NCBI GenBank assembly: GCA_003555285.1
Contig: PWGH01000269.1
Coordinates: forward strand, 1-16,618
From: Thioalkalivibrio sp.
GTDB lineage: Bacteria > Pseudomonadota > Gammaproteobacteria > Ectothiorhodospirales > Ectothiorhodospiraceae
DNA: 16,618 nucleotides
Reading direction: 5' to 3'
This document shows positions 8,432-16,618 of the stretch, in pieces. The position numbers and the translations under genes are program-made. Within the stretch, counting starts at the first letter, position 1. Every line of letters starts with the position of its first letter. The notes below the pieces were generated by a model that was not told the DNA's origin, made no database searches, and saw only the letters and a list, made by a program, of their open reading frames with translations.

Positions 8432-8902
8432 ATGCGCCTGCACCTGCTGGCCATCGGGCAGCGCATGCCCGACTGGATTGCCACCGGTTTTGCCGAGTAT
8501 GCCGGGCGCATGCCGCGCGAGGCCGCGCTGGTGCTGCAGGCAGTGGCGAGCCCCGCGCAGTCGCGGGCGATGGATGCCGCCAGCGTGCGTCGGGTGGAGG
8601 CGCAGGCCTTGTTGGCGGCGGTCCCGGCGCGAGCGCTGCTGGTGGCGCTCGACGAGCAGGGCGCGGGTGTCGATACGGCGGCCTTGGCGGCCCGTTTCGC
8701 CCGCTGGCAGCAATCGGGGCGCGACGTCGCGCTGCTGATCGGCGGTGCCAACGGACTGGATCCGACGCTGCGGCAACAGGCCGACTGGATCTGGTCGCTG
8801 TCGCCGCTGACGTTCCCGCACATGCTGGTTCGGGTCCTGGTGGCCGAACAGCTTTACCGCGCCTGGTCGCTGTTGAACCACCACCCCTATCACCGCGCAT
8901 GA
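8432..8902 (+). CDS. rlmH: 23S rRNA pseudouridine(1915)-N3-methyltransferase RlmH
   Basis: RlmH is a small SPOUT methyltransferase that uses S-adenosylmethionine to methylate pseudouridine 1915 of 23S rRNA on assembled ribosomes. The 156-residue length matches E. coli (155). The N-terminus MRLHLLAIGQRMPDW is typical. The cofactor-binding trefoil knot shows LLIGGANGL (101-109) and SLSPLTFPHMLVRVLVAEQL (122-141). The end NHHPYHRA (149-156) carries the conserved catalytic tail. The start has only a weak upstream site. The stop overlaps the maf ATG (ATGA). Co-transcription with rsfS groups two factors acting on the 50S subunit. Confidence 0.97.
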   Translation: MRLHLLAIGQRMPDWIATGFAEYAGRMPREAALVLQAVASPAQSRAMDAASVRRVEAQALLAAVPARALLVALDEQGAGVDTAALAARFARWQQSGRDVALLIGGANGLDPTLRQQADWIWSLSPLTFPHMLVRVLVAEQLYRAWSLLNHHPYHRA

Positions 8903-9510
8903 ACCGCCCACTGGTCCTGGCCTCGGCCTCGCCGCGTCGTCGGGAGCTGCTGGCGCAGCTCGGCGTGGTGTTCACGGTCGCTGCGGTCGATGTCGACGAA
9001 AGCCCGTATCCGGGGGAGCGGCCGGCGGCGCTGGTGCAACGATTGGCCGTTGCGAAGGCCGAGGCCGCGCTGGGCCTTGCCACCGCGGATCACTGGATCC
9101 TGGGGGCCGACACCCTGGTCGCGCTCGGAGAGACGATCCTTGGCAAGCCGGCCGATGCCCGGGCGGCCGGTGCGATGCTCGCCCGCCTGTCCGGGCGTTC
9201 CCACACCGTCTACAGCGGCCTCGCCCTGGCTCGCGCGGGAGAGACTACACGCAGCGAGTGCGTCCGTAGCCGGGTGCGTATGCGCACGATCACACCGGAG
9301 GAGATCGCCGTTTACGTCGCCACCGGCGAGCCGCTCGGCAAGGCCGGCGCCTATGCCATCCAGGGCCGGGCGGCAGCCTTCGTGCGTTTTCTGGCCGGTT
9401 CCTACAGCAATGTGGTCGGTCTGCCGCTGTTCGAGCTGGACCAGATGCTGCGGGATCTCCCCCATCCGCCGCTCCGGCACGCGGGTGCGCCAACCCCGAT
9501 CGGCCCCTAA
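8899..9510 (+). CDS. maf: Maf family nucleoside triphosphate pyrophosphatase (YhdE-like, dTTP/UTP)
   Basis: Maf proteins hydrolyse non-canonical or selected NTPs to NMP and pyrophosphate. This 203-residue protein shows SASPRR (9-14), the GADTLV motif (69-74) with Asp71 as likely base, and YVATGEPLGKAGAYAIQG (139-156) with Glu144, Lys148 and Gln155. The KAGAY-IQG pattern and SYSNVVGLPLFE (168-179) resemble YhdE, the dTTP/UTP type, more than YceF. The C-terminus has a short proline-rich tail after about 187. The ATG overlaps the rlmH stop. It is the last gene of the leuS operon, and its TAA overlaps the pilR stop on the other strand. Substrate specificity is inferred from motifs only. Confidence 0.93.
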   Translation: MNRPLVLASASPRRRELLAQLGVVFTVAAVDVDESPYPGERPAALVQRLAVAKAEAALGLATADHWILGADTLVALGETILGKPADARAAGAMLARLSGRSHTVYSGLALARAGETTRSECVRSRVRMRTITPEEIAVYVATGEPLGKAGAYAIQGRAAAFVRFLAGSYSNVVGLPLFELDQMLRDLPHPPLRHAGAPTPIGP

Positions 9511-10949
9511 TCGATGCCGAGCTTCTTCAGGCGATAGCGGATTTGCCGAAAGCTCAGGCCGAGCGCGCGGGCGGCGGCGGTGCGGTTGCCGGCGGATTGC
9601 GCCAGCGCGGCCTCCAGCACCCGGCGTTCCTGCTCGGCGAGGTGGTCGTCCAGCCCGACCCCCTGGGCGATCACCCGGCCCGGCGATGCAGGCTCGCGCC
9701 CGGTTTCGGAGCCGCGTTCGGAAAACGCCAGCAGCTCCGGGCCGATCACCGGTCCATCGACCATCACCGCCGCCCGTTCCAACACGTTCTCGAGTTCGCG
9801 AACATTGCCGGGGAAGGGGTGGGTGCCCAGGTGCAGCAGGGCGGCGGAGGACAGCGACAGGCCGGGAAGCTGCCATTGGGCCGCGATGCGCGACAGCACA
9901 TGCCGGGCCAACCCGTCGATGTCCTCCCGGCGTTCGCGCAGCGGGGGGACCCGGACCTCGACCACGTTCAGACGATAATACAGATCCTGCCGGAAGCGAC
10001 CGTCGTTGACGTCCTCGCCCAGATTGTTGTGTGTGGCCGACAGGATGCGCACATCGACGCGTTCTTCGCGACTGGCGCCGACCGGCTTGATTGCGCGTTC
10101 CTGCAGCGCCCGCAGCAGCTTCACCTGCAAGGCCAGCGGCAGCTCGGCGACCTCGTCCAGGAACAGGGTGCCGCCGTCGGCCTCCCGGAACAGCCCGATC
10201 TTGTTCTGGATGGCGCCGGTGAAGGCACCCTTCTGGTGGCCGAAGAACTCGCTTTCCATCAGATCCGCGGGAATCGCACCGCAGTTCACCGGCACGAAGG
10301 GGCGGTCCGCGCGCGGACCGAGTCGGTGAATTTCCCGGGCCACCAGTTCCTTGCCCGCGCCGGACTCGCCGAGAATGATGACCGGGGCCTGACTGCGCGC
10401 CAGCCGGGCCACGGTGGTGCGCAACTGCACCATCGCTGCGGAATGCCCGAGCAGCGGGCTACTGTCGGAACCCGGTGCGGATGCGCCGTGCGGCCCGAGG
10501 GGGCTGCGTCCGGGTCGGTCAAGTCCGGGCCCGGCGTTGGGCCCCGGCTGCGCACGCTCCACCTGCGGTGTCGAAGCGGTTGGAGCCAGACGCAACGCGC
10601 TGTCGATCAACTGGCGCAGCATCTTCAGGTCGACGGGTTTGGTGACGAAGTCGAAGGCCCCGAGCTTCAGGGCCTGTACTGCGGTGTCGACGCTGCCGTG
10701 GGCGGTGATCATCGCGACCGGAAGATCGGCGCAGTGATGCTGGATATGCCGCAGCAGATCGAGACCGCTGCCGTCGGGCATGCGCATGTCGGTCAGGCAT
10801 AGGTCGAAGTGCCGATTGCGCAGCAGGTCGATGGCCCCGTTCATGCGTGTGGTGCTGGTGGTCTTCAACCCCATGCGCTGCAGCGTGATCTCCAGCAGCT
10901 CGCAGATATCGGGTTCATCGTCGACCACCAGCACGTGCTTGATGCTCAT
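9507..10949 (-). CDS. pilR: Sigma54-dependent response regulator PilR
   Basis: PilR-type regulators activate sigma54 promoters, in Pseudomonas mainly pilA and other surface-behaviour genes, after phosphorylation by PilS. The 480-residue protein has a receiver domain (4-120) with acidic pocket DDE (10-12), phosphoacceptor Asp54 and Lys104. The AAA+ domain (about 165-400) shows Walker A GESGAGKE (194-201), the sigma54-contact loop GAFTGA (241-246) and Walker B LFLDE (262-266). A Fis-type helix-turn-helix ends the protein, with NRTAAARALGLSFRQIRYRL (455-474), very like PilR. A low-complexity Gly/Pro linker covers about 121-165. I chose the ATG at 10949 because it gives the canonical start and has GAGGA 6 nt upstream; the longer frame to 11096 adds 49 unlike residues. 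Target genes are not in the window. Confidence 0.95.
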   Translation of the reverse strand: MSIKHVLVVDDEPDICELLEITLQRMGLKTTSTTRMNGAIDLLRNRHFDLCLTDMRMPDGSGLDLLRHIQHHCADLPVAMITAHGSVDTAVQALKLGAFDFVTKPVDLKMLRQLIDSALRLAPTASTPQVERAQPGPNAGPGLDRPGRSPLGPHGASAPGSDSSPLLGHSAAMVQLRTTVARLARSQAPVIILGESGAGKELVAREIHRLGPRADRPFVPVNCGAIPADLMESEFFGHQKGAFTGAIQNKIGLFREADGGTLFLDEVAELPLALQVKLLRALQERAIKPVGASREERVDVRILSATHNNLGEDVNDGRFRQDLYYRLNVVEVRVPPLRERREDIDGLARHVLSRIAAQWQLPGLSLSSAALLHLGTHPFPGNVRELENVLERAAVMVDGPVIGPELLAFSERGSETGREPASPGRVIAQGVGLDDHLAEQERRVLEAALAQSAGNRTAAARALGLSFRQIRYRLKKLGID

Positions 10950-10955
10950 TCGACA

Positions 10956-10960
10956 TCCTC
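10956..10960 (-). promoter_or_regulatory. Ribosome binding site of pilR
   Basis: GAGGA on the minus strand lies 6 nt before the ATG at 10949. It decides the pilR start. A GGGGCCCC palindrome (10961-10968) adjoins it and could pair on the mRNA, possibly masking the site; that is inference. Confidence 0.65.
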
Positions 10961-11096
10961 GGGGCCCCACGGCCGTTGACTGTCGCGCACAAGGGACACC
11001 CTGTTCCCCCAATCGACTCGAGGATAAGCACTTTTCCCCATGATTTCGAGGTCTCGGTGGCTCAGGGCGCCAGTGAATTGTGACATTGTGCCGCAA

Positions 11097-12707
11097 TTAA
11101 CGCGCGGTGGGGGTGTCAAATCCCTCCAGTGGGGCAAACAGGATACGAAAACAGCCGCCCTGCGGCTGGGTCACGTATTCCAGCGCCGCGCCGTTGTTCT
11201 CGCACAGGAGTCGGGAGATATACAGGCCAAGGCCGGTGCCGGTCGGCGTGGTCGACGAGAAGGGCTCGAACAGGTCCGCCTGCTGGGCCGCCAAAACGCC
11301 GGGGCCGGAATCGATGACGTCGAGGCTGGTGCCCCGGTGGATCTGACCGGCCCCGCCGCGCAGGATGATGGGGCCGCTGTCCGGCGCATCGTGCCCGCCG
11401 TGCAGGTGGGCATTGCTGCACAGGTTCCACAGCACCTGGTGCAACTGGCTGGGATCGAAGATCGCCCGCGAGCCCCGCGGATGGATGCGGATGTGCAGGG
11501 CCTCGGGCGGCAGGTGCAGCCCGGTGCAGAAGTCCTCGGCAAAGCGCGTGAGCCACTCCTCGAGCGGGAAAATCTCGCGGGCGGCGGTGGGTCCCCGGGA
11601 CAGGTTCAATACGTTGTGAATCACGCGGTCGACCCGCAGGCTTTGTTGCTGAATGATCTCCAGCAGCCGTTGGTCTCCGGCATCGAGCTTCGACGACTCC
11701 GCCAGCAGTTGCGCGCTGTGGCTGATGGCGCCCACGGGGTTGCGGATCTCGTGGGCGATACTCGCCGTGAGTCGTCCCAGCGACTGCAGCTTGCCGGCAT
11801 GGGCCTTGCGCTTGATCTCGGCGGCATCCTCCAGGATCAGCAGGGTGCCCTGATCGCCCGCCACGCCGAGGGGGGCCAGACGCACCTGCAATTCGACCTG
11901 CTCCGGCCCACCCGCCAGCTGATGGGTGGCACCGGAGCCGATATCCTGCTGCCAGCTGATGAGCGCCTGGGCGAGGTGTGGCGACAGGTCGCGCAGCCGG
12001 TTACCGGCGCGTGGTGGCAGCAGGCGCCGCGCCGTCTCGTTGATGCTGCAGATGCGACCATCGCGGTCGACGGCGATGATGCCGGCCCCCATGCGCGCAA
12101 TGATCTGCGTGTTGAGTTCCGCAAGGTTTGCCAGATCGACCTCCTGCCGGGCCACCTGGGCCTCGCTGACACCCACGCGTCGGGCCAGGCGCCAGGCCAG
12201 GATCGCCGCCACGAACAGGGTCGCCCCGAGCAGCCCGGTCTGCGTCGGCGCCGGGGTGAAGGCCCAGGGCAGGCTGGGCCCGATGAGCAACTCGCTGCTC
12301 AGCAGGACCACGGTCGCCAGGGCGGCCATGAACAGACTGATCCGGCCGCTGGTCATCGTCGCGGCGGCGGCGACGGCCGGCAGCAGCAACAGACCGAGCC
12401 CGGTCTCTACGCCGCCGGCCGTGAGCAGGATCAAGCTGATCGCCACGATGTCGCCGAGGGTCCCCCCGACGATCTGGGCCTCGCGGAACGCGTGGATGGT
12501 CTTCGCCCAGTGCCAGGCGAGCCCCGTCAGCAGCAGGGCGAGCAGCACATAGCCGGCGGTGGCCAAGATAAAGAGACGGGGCGCGGTGGGCAGAAATCCG
12601 GGATCGCTGGAGCCCAAGGTGCCCAGCCAGAGCAAGAATAGCGCGACGAACAGCCGATACAGCGCCAGGAGCCAGAGTGCGCGTGCGGCATCGACGGACG
12701 CGCTCAC
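11097..12707 (-). CDS. pilS: Sensor histidine kinase PilS
   Basis: PilS is the inner-membrane histidine kinase partner of PilR; in Pseudomonas it senses pilin levels in the membrane. The 536-residue protein has about six membrane segments between residues 9 and 175, a PAS-like domain at about 195-295, the dimerisation/phosphoacceptor region with His319 in SIAHEIRNPVGAISHS, and a GHKL ATPase domain with N box LWNLCSNAHLHG (426-437), G1 DSGPG (466-470) and G2 GTGLGL (490-495). Length and layout match Pseudomonas PilS. The start is a GTG at 12707, 6 bp after the upstream stop, with no clear Shine-Dalgarno, which suggests coupling to the preceding gene. A 147-bp gap separates it from pilR. No pilus structural genes occur in the window. 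Confidence 0.94.
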   Translation of the reverse strand: MSASVDAARALWLLALYRLFVALFLLWLGTLGSSDPGFLPTAPRLFILATAGYVLLALLLTGLAWHWAKTIHAFREAQIVGGTLGDIVAISLILLTAGGVETGLGLLLLPAVAAAATMTSGRISLFMAALATVVLLSSELLIGPSLPWAFTPAPTQTGLLGATLFVAAILAWRLARRVGVSEAQVARQEVDLANLAELNTQIIARMGAGIIAVDRDGRICSINETARRLLPPRAGNRLRDLSPHLAQALISWQQDIGSGATHQLAGGPEQVELQVRLAPLGVAGDQGTLLILEDAAEIKRKAHAGKLQSLGRLTASIAHEIRNPVGAISHSAQLLAESSKLDAGDQRLLEIIQQQSLRVDRVIHNVLNLSRGPTAAREIFPLEEWLTRFAEDFCTGLHLPPEALHIRIHPRGSRAIFDPSQLHQVLWNLCSNAHLHGGHDAPDSGPIILRGGAGQIHRGTSLDVIDSGPGVLAAQQADLFEPFSSTTPTGTGLGLYISRLLCENNGAALEYVTQPQGGCFRILFAPLEGFDTPTAR

Positions 12708-12713
12708 GCGGGA

Positions 12714-12956
12714 TCAGTCGTCGTCGCGAGCGCGTTGATCCGCGAGGGCGTGGCCGCGCGAACAATACAGGCGGTCGCCGGCCCGGTAAGCCTCGAACTG
12801 CGGCACATGAACGCCGCAGTGCGTACAGCGCACCACCGCACCTTGTTCCTTGATCTTCCCCGGCTCTTTCGGCCCCGGATCCTTGGGGCGGCGCAGCAGC
12901 GTGCGCACGATCATGAAGACACCGACGATGGCGGCAACCAGCAACAGAATTCTCAT
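12714..12956 (-). CDS. PP0621-family membrane-anchored zinc-ribbon protein, function unknown
   Basis: The product has 80 residues. A single hydrophobic segment (about 2-20) is followed by RR and a charged Pro/Lys linker, then a small metal-binding motif: Cys44 and Cys47 in CTHCG, Cys65 and His69 in YCSRGH. This pattern matches the PP0621 family, often found beside pilSR in gammaproteobacteria. The topology probably leaves the ribbon in the cytoplasm, judged by the basic residues after the helix. It is the first gene of the pilSR operon, 6 bp before pilS. No strong ribosome site is seen before the ATG at 12956. Function is unknown; a role in assembling or tuning PilS is possible but unsupported by the sequence. 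Confidence 0.85.
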   Translation of the reverse strand: MRILLLVAAIVGVFMIVRTLLRRPKDPGPKEPGKIKEQGAVVRCTHCGVHVPQFEAYRAGDRLYCSRGHALADQRARDDD

Positions 12957-13050
12957 GCGCCGAATTCTACCATTCCCCTCGGGCCTCGAATACGTACCCC
13001 CGATTCCTGTGGTTCCTGACTCGTGTAGCTCCTGTTACAAACGTTCCACC

Positions 13051-13067
13051 GGTACAGCTAGGGTACA
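13051..13067. repeat. Direct repeat GGTACA, 11 bp apart
   Basis: GGTACA occurs at 13051-13056 and 13062-13067, so equivalent bases are 11 bp apart, about one helical turn. The position just upstream of the sucC promoter fits an activator or repressor site. No known operator is recognised. Confidence 0.45.
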
Positions 13068-13075
13068 TTCAGGAG

Positions 13076-13104
13076 TTGTCGCTGGGCCGGGGGCTCGTTA
13101 TGCT
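13076..13104 (+). promoter_or_regulatory. Candidate sigma70 promoter of sucCD
   Basis: TTGTCG (13076-13081, four of six matches to the -35 consensus) and TATGCT (13099-13104, four of six) are 17 bp apart. The predicted start, near 13111, is almost at the sucC ATG (13113), so this transcript would have little or no leader. A further upstream promoter is possible. Confidence 0.4.
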
Positions 13105-13112
13105 CGGAAACC

Positions 13113-15139
<2,027 letters not shown>

Positions 15140-15182
15140 CCGCGAACCCGCTGACCCTACCGACCGCAGGGATCCCCGAGCG

Positions 15183-16618
15183 ATGCCGAATCCGCCGATG
15201 CTGCGCATGGCCCTGGTCCAGATGAATCCGTTGGTCGGCGCCCTGGCGCGCAACGCCGCAATGATCCTGGACGCCCTGGAGCGGGCCCGGGCGCGGGGCG
15301 CCCAGCTGGTGCTCTGTCCCGAACTCGCCCTGACCGGCTACCCCCCCGAGGATCTGCTGCTGCGGCCGAAATTCCTGGAAGACACCGCAGCCCAAATCGA
15401 GAACCTGGCGCGCCAGGTGCACGGGATCGACCTGATCGTGGGTGCACCGGTCGCCACGTCGGAGGGCGTGATCAATGCCGCCGTGCTGCTGCGCGACGGC
15501 GGCGTTCGGGCGCGCTATGCCAAGCAGGTGCTGCCGAACTACAGCGTGTTCGACGAGCAGCGCTACTTTCAAGCGGGCACCGAGGCCTGCGTGATCGAGG
15601 CCGGCGGCCTGCGCCTGGGCCTGACCGTGTGCGAGGACATCTGGCGTCCCGAGCCGGCGGCCCACGCGGTGGCCGCCGGTGCCGAAATCATCCTGAACCT
15701 GAATGCCTCGCCGTACCACCGCGGCAAGGCCCGGGAACGCGAGGTGGTGGTGCGCGCGCGGGTGTGCGAGACCGCTTGCCCGGTGGTGTATGTAAACCTG
15801 GTCGGTGGCCAGGACGAACTGGTCTTCGACGGTCGCAGCTTCCTGGTCGGGGCCGATCAAGAGGTTCAGCCATTGCTGCCGGCCTGGATCTCGGGTCTTG
15901 CCCTGGTCGACGTAACGCGTGCCGTGGACGGTGGCCTGCAGCTGCGCGAGGTGGAGACGGACCTCGAACATCCCGACCCGGATGTGCTGCTCTGGGGCGA
16001 CGACGAGGCGGGGGCGGCCGCGGAACCCGCGGTCCGTGACCCCGACGCGCTGGACCTGTACCGCGCCCTGATGGTCGGCATTCGCGATTACGTGCGCAAG
16101 AACGGGTTTTCCGGTGTGCTGGTCGGTCTGTCCGGCGGCATCGATTCCGCGCTGACGGTGGCGCTGGCGGTGGATGCGCTGGGCCGGGAGGCGGTCGAGG
16201 CGGTGATGATGCCTTACCGCTACACCGCGTCGATGAGCGTGGAGGACGCCCGGCAGCAGGCGGCCTGGCAGGGCATCGATTACCGCGAGCTCGCGATCGA
16301 GCCCATGGTCGAGGCCTTTCGGGCGGGGTTGGCCGAATCCTTTCCCGACCAGACCCGGAATCCGGGCGATGTCACCGAGCAGAACCTGCAGGCACGGGTT
16401 CGGGGCATGCTGCTGATGGCGCTGTCCAATCGCACCGGCAGGCTGGTGCTGGCCACCGGCAACAAGAGCGAAATGGCCGTCGGCTATGCGACGCTGTACG
16501 GCGACATGGCCGGCGGCCTCGCGCCGCTTCGGGACGTGACCAAGCAATGGGTGTATCGACTGGCGCAGTGGCGCAATCAGGTCGGGCGGGTGATCCCGGA
16601 GCGCGTGATCACCCGCCC
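15183..16618 (+). CDS. nadE: Glutamine-dependent NAD(+) synthetase, 3' end outside window
   Basis: NadE converts deamido-NAD to NAD using ATP and ammonia from glutamine. The 478 visible residues include an N-terminal CN-hydrolase (glutaminase) domain with Glu47 in LCPELALTGYPPEDLL, Lys114 in YAKQVLPNY and Cys150 in LTVCEDIW, then a synthetase domain with the P-loop SGGIDSA (317-323), the PYRYTAS segment and LATGNKSEMAVGYATLYGDM. The frame is open at the window end; the family is about 540 residues, so roughly 60 are missing. The start is taken as ATG 15183, with CAGGGA 10 nt upstream; ATG 15198 or 15207 are possible shorter starts. It follows sucD by 43 bp and is probably co-transcribed. The fused glutaminase domain distinguishes it from the short ammonia-dependent E. 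coli NadE. Confidence 0.96.
   Translation, partial: MPNPPMLRMALVQMNPLVGALARNAAMILDALERARARGAQLVLCPELALTGYPPEDLLLRPKFLEDTAAQIENLARQVHGIDLIVGAPVATSEGVINAAVLLRDGGVRARYAKQVLPNYSVFDEQRYFQAGTEACVIEAGGLRLGLTVCEDIWRPEPAAHAVAAGAEIILNLNASPYHRGKAREREVVVRARVCETACPVVYVNLVGGQDELVFDGRSFLVGADQEVQPLLPAWISGLALVDVTRAVDGGLQLREVETDLEHPDPDVLLWGDDEAGAAAEPAVRDPDALDLYRALMVGIRDYVRKNGFSGVLVGLSGGIDSALTVALAVDALGREAVEAVMMPYRYTASMSVEDARQQAAWQGIDYRELAIEPMVEAFRAGLAESFPDQTRNPGDVTEQNLQARVRGMLLMALSNRTGRLVLATGNKSEMAVGYATLYGDMAGGLAPLRDVTKQWVYRLAQWRNQVGRVIPERVITR

Larger units (their letters stand above)
12957..13112. other. Divergent control region between the pilSR operon and sucCD
   Basis: This 156-bp segment separates oppositely transcribed operons and is visibly less G+C-rich than the genes beside it. 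It holds a likely sucC promoter (13076-13104), two GGTACA direct repeats 11 bp apart (13051-13067), and repeated TTCCTG words at 13004-13009 and 13013-13018 with a variant CTCCTG at 13029-13034. I could not assign a clear promoter to the PP0621-pilS-pilR operon. Confidence 0.7.

Noticed and set aside
11114..11119. A perfect TTGACA on the minus strand at the end of pilS, as a pilR promoter
   Set aside because: No acceptable -10 lies 16-18 bp downstream; the nearest A/T-rich hexamer, TTAATT, is only 13 bp away. The hexamer is also explained as pilS coding sequence.
11097..12707. Alternative idea that the kinase/regulator pair is NtrBC
   Set aside because: The six-segment membrane domain of the kinase and the PilR-like C-terminal helix-turn-helix fit PilSR; NtrB is soluble and glnA is not adjacent.

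Overview
This is a G+C-rich chromosomal segment from a gammaproteobacterium. Three things point there: LptE and two-domain Lnt, the order leuS-lptE-holA-proA-nadD-rsfS-rlmH (as in Pseudomonas-type genomes), and a PilS/PilR pair preceded by a PP0621-type zinc-ribbon gene. The glutamine-dependent NadE and the sucCD-nadE/pilSR neighbourhood suggest a Chromatiales/Ectothiorhodospiraceae-like or related lineage. That placement is inference; no rRNA or other taxonomic marker is present.

Layout: (1) 2-955, the 3' part of lnt (apolipoprotein N-acyltransferase), running tail-to-tail into (2) 975-1526, a DUF1451/YbeL-type zinc-ribbon gene on the minus strand. (3) 1527-1863, a divergent intergenic region holding a probable leuS promoter and a three-unit 11-bp repeat. 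(4) 1864-9510, a tightly packed plus-strand operon: leuS, lptE, holA, proA, nadD, rsfS, rlmH, maf. Several junctions are ATGA overlaps or gaps of a few bases. (5) 9507-12956, a minus-strand operon reading PP0621 gene, pilS, pilR, whose final stop overlaps the maf stop. (6) 12957-13112, a second divergent control region. (7) 13113-16618, a plus-strand operon sucC, sucD, nadE; nadE runs off the window end.

The genes are mostly core functions: envelope biogenesis (lnt, lptE), translation and ribosomes (leuS, rsfS, rlmH), replication (holA), proline synthesis (proA), NAD synthesis (nadD and nadE, consecutive steps), nucleotide sanitation (maf), TCA cycle (sucCD), and a two-component system that controls type IV pili in relatives (pilSR). 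The two zinc-ribbon genes are the only products of unknown function.

I found no mobile element, CRISPR array, tRNA, rRNA, prophage or defence island, and no convincing previously undescribed system. The features not explained by known genes are small: a 14-bp tandem duplication at the proA start that creates a five-codon minicistron with an ATGA overlap, a helically phased 11-bp triple repeat upstream of leuS, short direct repeats between pilSR and sucCD, a long pilS-pilR gap with a 31-codon reading frame, and overlapping convergent stop codons of maf and pilR.
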